A program made the position numbers and the translations under genes. DNA of 7,142 nt from Streptosporangiaceae bacterium (GTDB lineage Bacteria > Actinomycetota > Actinomycetes > Streptosporangiales > Streptosporangiaceae). Below the pieces are notes generated by a model. It was given only the letters and a program-made list of their open reading frames with translations. It was not told the DNA's origin and did no database searches. This document shows positions 4,796 through 7,142 of this stretch, piece after piece. The stretch lies in the NCBI GenBank assembly GCA_030045295.1, contig JASIGD010000500.1, positions 1 through 7,142 on the forward strand, given 5' to 3'. The stretch's first letter is position 1, and the number at the start of each line of letters is the position of its first letter.

Positions 4796-6061
4796 TTAAC
4801 CTTGCGCGGCGCCGGCCCAGGGACGGGTGAAGCCGACCGGGTCCTGGTCCCCCGGCGCCGAGCTGGGCATCCCGTAGGTGGAGACCCGGATCGGGAAGCC
4901 CGTTGCGTACGCCTCGATCATCTTCCCGTCCCCGATCACCAGGCCGACGTGACCGGGAGACGTGGGGGTGCCGTCCGCGCCGGCGAAGAACACCAGGTCC
5001 CCCGGCTCCACCTCGGAGGCCGGAACCCGTTGCTCGGTGGCCCACTGGGCCTGTGAGGTCCGCGCGATATCGACGCCGGCGGCCCGGTAAGCCATCATCA
5101 CCAGGCCAGAGCAGTCGAAGGCGTCCGGCCCGGTGCCGCCCCACTGGTAGGGCTTGCCGAGCTGTTGCTCCGCGTACGCGATCGCGGTGGCCACGGTCTG
5201 GTTGGGCGCGGTAATCGAGGGCACGCCCCCGGCCGCGGTGCAGCCGGCCACCGAGTTGCTCGACGGCATGGCGGCCGATACCACCGAGAAGTTCCCGCCC
5301 GCGTAGGCGCTCGCGTAGTAGAGCACGCTCTGCACGTAGGACTGCAGGTGGTTGTACGCGAAGATGGCCGCCGAGGGGTTGGTCTGCACGCCGGCGTTGA
5401 GCAGGTACTTCGCCGCGCCGGCGATCGCGTCCGCGGGATCGTAGACGCTCGCGTCCGGGCCGCCGTCCTCGTCGGTGGCGACGCCGTCGACGACCTCGCT
5501 GGCGGGGTGGACCGGAAGCCCGCCCCACACGTTGCCGGCCGCGCCGCCGATGCCGATCTGCATCGGCCCGGCCGCGCCGAACGGATTCGAGCCGCTGTGC
5601 ACCCCCGGCAGCGTCGTCTGGCCGTTGTCGCTTTCCACCGTCCCGATCCCGGCCAGGATCGTCCACGGCACGCCGTACTGATTCCCGACCCGCTGATACC
5701 AGTACAGGTAGTTAGCCGGGATCGACTTGGCCTGCGCGCCTGCCGGTGCCTGCCCGGTTGTCCCGGTCTGCTGGCCCGAGCACGCGGCGCTCGCCGCGAA
5801 GAACATGTCGGTGCCGATCAGCATCGGCGTGGCCAGCAACCCGAGCAGCAGGATGCCCGCGACGCCGATGACGCCGATGACGAGCAGCCGGGAAGGTCCG
5901 TGGCGCCGCTGGCCGGGCGCGGCCTGCCTCGTCCCGGACCGGAACAGGACGACCGTGCGCCAAGACGCCGAAGCGGTCTGCCGGGAAGATCCGGAGCGCT
6001 GGATCCCGCCGGTCGCCGGGGGTTCGGACGGGCCGTCCCCCCGGGTCAGCAGGCTCGTCAT
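4796..6061 (-). CDS. Membrane-anchored bifunctional lytic transglycosylase / NlpC-P60 (C40) peptidase
   Basis: A 421-residue wall hydrolase with two catalytic domains. Residues 1-57 are a basic, Ser/Arg-rich cytoplasmic tail, and 58-80 a single membrane segment, so the enzyme is anchored with its domains outside. A lytic transglycosylase/lysozyme-like domain spans about 115-250: YLYWYQRVGNQYGVPWTILAGIGTVES with likely catalytic E143, GPMQI (165-169), YDPADAIAGAAKYL (207-220) and AYNHLQSYVQSVL (235-247). After a linker, an NlpC/P60 domain spans about 287-415: YQWGGTGPDAFDCSGL with nucleophile C317, GDLVFF (354-359), GHVGLVIGDGKMIEA with H371 and E383. The third residue is Glu instead of the common His, 12 residues after the catalytic His, as in RipA from memory. 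Cleaving both glycan and stem peptide, it resembles CwlT of ICEBs1 and TcpG-type conjugation hydrolases. It starts with an ATGA overlap with the gene upstream and is last in its operon. A general growth or sporulation hydrolase is the alternative. Confidence 0.92.
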   Translation of the reverse strand: MTSLLTRGDGPSEPPATGGIQRSGSSRQTASASWRTVVLFRSGTRQAAPGQRRHGPSRLLVIGVIGVAGILLLGLLATPMLIGTDMFFAASAACSGQQTGTTGQAPAGAQAKSIPANYLYWYQRVGNQYGVPWTILAGIGTVESDNGQTTLPGVHSGSNPFGAAGPMQIGIGGAAGNVWGGLPVHPASEVVDGVATDEDGGPDASVYDPADAIAGAAKYLLNAGVQTNPSAAIFAYNHLQSYVQSVLYYASAYAGGNFSVVSAAMPSSNSVAGCTAAGGVPSITAPNQTVATAIAYAEQQLGKPYQWGGTGPDAFDCSGLVMMAYRAAGVDIARTSQAQWATEQRVPASEVEPGDLVFFAGADGTPTSPGHVGLVIGDGKMIEAYATGFPIRVSTYGMPSSAPGDQDPVGFTRPWAGAAQG

Positions 6062-6693
6062 GCGTCGCCCGCGGATTCCAGCTCGATATCGCTGACCTGC
6101 CAGCTGCGGCCCGAGCCGGTGACGGTGACCGCGTACTGCGTGCTGCCCGTGGTGGTGCCGTTCGCGCTGACCAGCCGCTGCCCCGCGGTGACGATGAACG
6201 TCATGCTCGACGGGCCGAACGCGCGCAGCGAATTGATCACCGCGGTCCCGGTGGAGACCTGCTTCTGGCTGGTTCTGAGCTTGGCCACGCCGGAGGTCTG
6301 GTAGCCGGCCTGCAACGCGGCGGCGAGCTGGCTGGTGATCAGCGGGCGCATCTGGGCGACGTAGCCTGCCGCGCTCTCGGTGTAGCTGAAGGTGTCGTAG
6401 TCGACGCCGAACCGCACCGTCACCGCGGCCGCGGCCGCCAGGTCCTGCTGGGTGAATGGCAGCCAGGAATAGATGTTCACGTTCCCCGCCGCGGCGGGTG
6501 AAGCCGGCGCCGCCGAGACGGTCGGGGTCGCGGCGGCCGACGGCGCGGTACCGGTCGCGGTGGGCGAAACCGCCGCCTGGGGGTGTCCGTGCGAGTGGGT
6601 CAGGGCCGGGACCACGAGCCAGTAGCCGAGCGCGGCCAGCACGCCGACGATGACGGCGAATACCGCCTTCTGCTGGCCAGGACCGAGATCCAT
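6058..6693 (-). CDS. Single-pass membrane protein with extracytoplasmic domain (VirB8/TcpC-like architecture)
   Basis: A 211-residue protein with a short cytoplasmic N-terminus (MDLGPGQQKA), one membrane segment at about 11-30, an Ala/Pro/Thr-rich linker (about 38-70) and a folded domain at about 75-208. The domain begins with LPFTQQDLAAAAAVTVRFGVDYDTFSY, then a helix around YVAQMRPLITSQLAAAL, and ends in beta-strand-like stretches (MTFIVTAGQRLVSA, TQYAVTVTGSGRSWQVSDIEL). That helix-then-strand layout behind one membrane helix is what VirB8, TcpC and other NTF2-like channel components have. I base the similarity on architecture and context, not on a motif match. It has no cysteine and no catalytic motif. 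Its stop overlaps the start of the wall hydrolase (ATGA), implying co-translation and joint function. The start lies 12 bases after the upstream stop with no clear Shine-Dalgarno, so coupling is probable. A Mce-associated-type or plain hypothetical secreted protein is the alternative. Confidence 0.75.
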   Translation of the reverse strand: MDLGPGQQKAVFAVIVGVLAALGYWLVVPALTHSHGHPQAAVSPTATGTAPSAAATPTVSAAPASPAAAGNVNIYSWLPFTQQDLAAAAAVTVRFGVDYDTFSYTESAAGYVAQMRPLITSQLAAALQAGYQTSGVAKLRTSQKQVSTGTAVINSLRAFGPSSMTFIVTAGQRLVSANGTTTGSTQYAVTVTGSGRSWQVSDIELESAGDA

Positions 6694-6705
6694 GGTGACC
6701 GGCTG

Positions 6706-7142
6706 CTACTTATCGCGCCGGACCGGGCGCAGCCAGAACGGCATGGCGCGCGGTTCGTCCGCGTCGGCCCGGTTGGCCGGCCCGCCGTCGGCCGAGGCCG
6801 ACTCGGACGCTGGCGCAGCCGGCCTCGGCCTCGCGCCCGACCGCTGCCGCGGGCCTGCGCCCGGCGATCCGGTCGACGGCTTCGACGCCCAGGCGGGCCT
6901 GGTCGGCCAGGAACCCGACCCGCCGGACCCGCTGGACCCGCCCGTCCCGTTAGTCCCGTTAGTCCCGTTGGTTCCGCCGGACCCGTTAGGTGAGGGCGCC
7001 CCCGAGGAACCTGACGACCAGGACCCCGCGGGCCCGGGGGACGTCGCGCGGGATCGCGGTCCGACCACGCCCGCGGACCCGGCCGACGCCGACCGGCCCG
7101 ATCCGCGAGACCAGCCGGAGGCGGCGCTGGACGGCCCGCTGC
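6706..7142 (-). CDS. C-terminal low-complexity tail of an unidentified protein, partial
   Basis: This minus-strand frame is open from the right edge of the window to a TAG at 6706-6708, so what is visible is the last 145 codons or so. The whole visible part is Gly/Ser/Pro/Ala/Arg-rich and lacks any fold signal: Ser/Gly-rich first, then a run of eight Gly-x-y triplets (GTNGTNGTNGTGG and following), then a Pro/Ala/Arg segment. It ends in MPFWLRPVRRDK, a basic aromatic tail. A GTG at 7066-7068 could serve as a start, but the frame stays open upstream, so an extension into a larger protein is more likely. It lies 12 bases before the VirB8-like gene on the same strand and probably shares its operon. 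Long disordered C-termini of this kind occur on VirB6/TrbL-like membrane subunits of actinobacterial conjugation clusters, but that identity is a guess. Being non-coding or a shadow frame is less likely given the clean stop and tight spacing. Confidence 0.6.
   Translation of the reverse strand, partial: SGPSSAASGWSRGSGRSASAGSAGVVGPRSRATSPGPAGSWSSGSSGAPSPNGSGGTNGTNGTNGTGGSSGSGGSGSWPTRPAWASKPSTGSPGAGPRQRSGARPRPAAPASESASADGGPANRADADEPRAMPFWLRPVRRDK
6918..6989. repeat. Array of eight 9-base units in a coding tail
   Basis: Eight consecutive 9-base units fill this stretch. The best three, at 6945-6953, 6954-6962 and 6963-6971, read TCCCGTTAG, TCCCGTTAG and TCCCGTTGG; the others are degenerate forms such as ACCCGCCGG and ACCCGTTAG. 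On the minus strand each unit encodes one Gly-x-y triplet (GTN, GTG, GSS, GSG), keeping the frame. The more identical central units suggest recent slippage. Confidence 0.75.

Noticed and set aside
5165..6304. A 379-codon plus-strand frame opposite the wall hydrolase and its neighbour.
   Set aside because: No recognisable domain; the minus-strand frames have catalytic motifs, a membrane anchor and an ATGA overlap.
1..7142. CRISPR arrays, tRNA or rRNA genes, complete insertion sequences.
   Set aside because: No regularly spaced direct repeats, no tRNA-like cloverleaf ending in CCA or with a T-loop, and no transposase motif were found on either strand.

Overview
The window is very GC-rich, with dense coding, GC-ending codons and Gly/Ala/Arg-rich proteins. 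Together with the protein families present, this points to a high-GC actinomycete chromosome. The succinate dehydrogenase iron-sulfur subunit closely resembles, from memory, the mycobacterial Sdh1 type (Rv0247c), which also fits Actinomycetota. I cannot name a genus. Eight coding regions are supported, two of them cut by the window edges.

Left part (1-2333, plus strand): the end of a succinate dehydrogenase/fumarate reductase flavoprotein gene (sdhA), then a complete sdhB, two genes of one operon for membrane-bound succinate oxidation. After a 271-base gap with several inverted repeats comes an undecaprenyl-diphosphate phosphatase (uppP), which recycles the lipid carrier of peptidoglycan synthesis. 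It carries a long charged insertion and a variant second motif.

Middle part (2338-4476): a secreted SGNH/GDSL hydrolase on the minus strand, convergent with uppP. A 118-base divergent promoter region follows, containing a perfect 10-base palindrome. Then, on the plus strand, come a RibD/DHFR-like reductase domain protein and a small two-CBS-domain protein. The Shine-Dalgarno sequence of the CBS gene lies in the loop of a perfect hairpin directly before its ATG.

Gap (4477-4795): 319 bases with no convincing gene, holding a 22-base tandem duplication, a larger inverted repeat and a possible terminator for the minus-strand operon.

Right part (4796-7142, minus strand): the 3' end of a tightly packed operon that enters from the right. 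In transcription order it has the C-terminal low-complexity tail of an unidentified protein, a single-pass membrane protein with an extracytoplasmic domain (VirB8/TcpC-like by architecture), and a membrane-anchored bifunctional lytic transglycosylase-NlpC/P60 peptidase. The last two overlap by ATGA. This pairing is what actinobacterial and Gram-positive conjugation/type IV secretion-like clusters use to open the wall and build a channel, so the region to the right may hold a T4SS-like locus. That is inference: no ATPase, coupling protein or relaxase is visible here.
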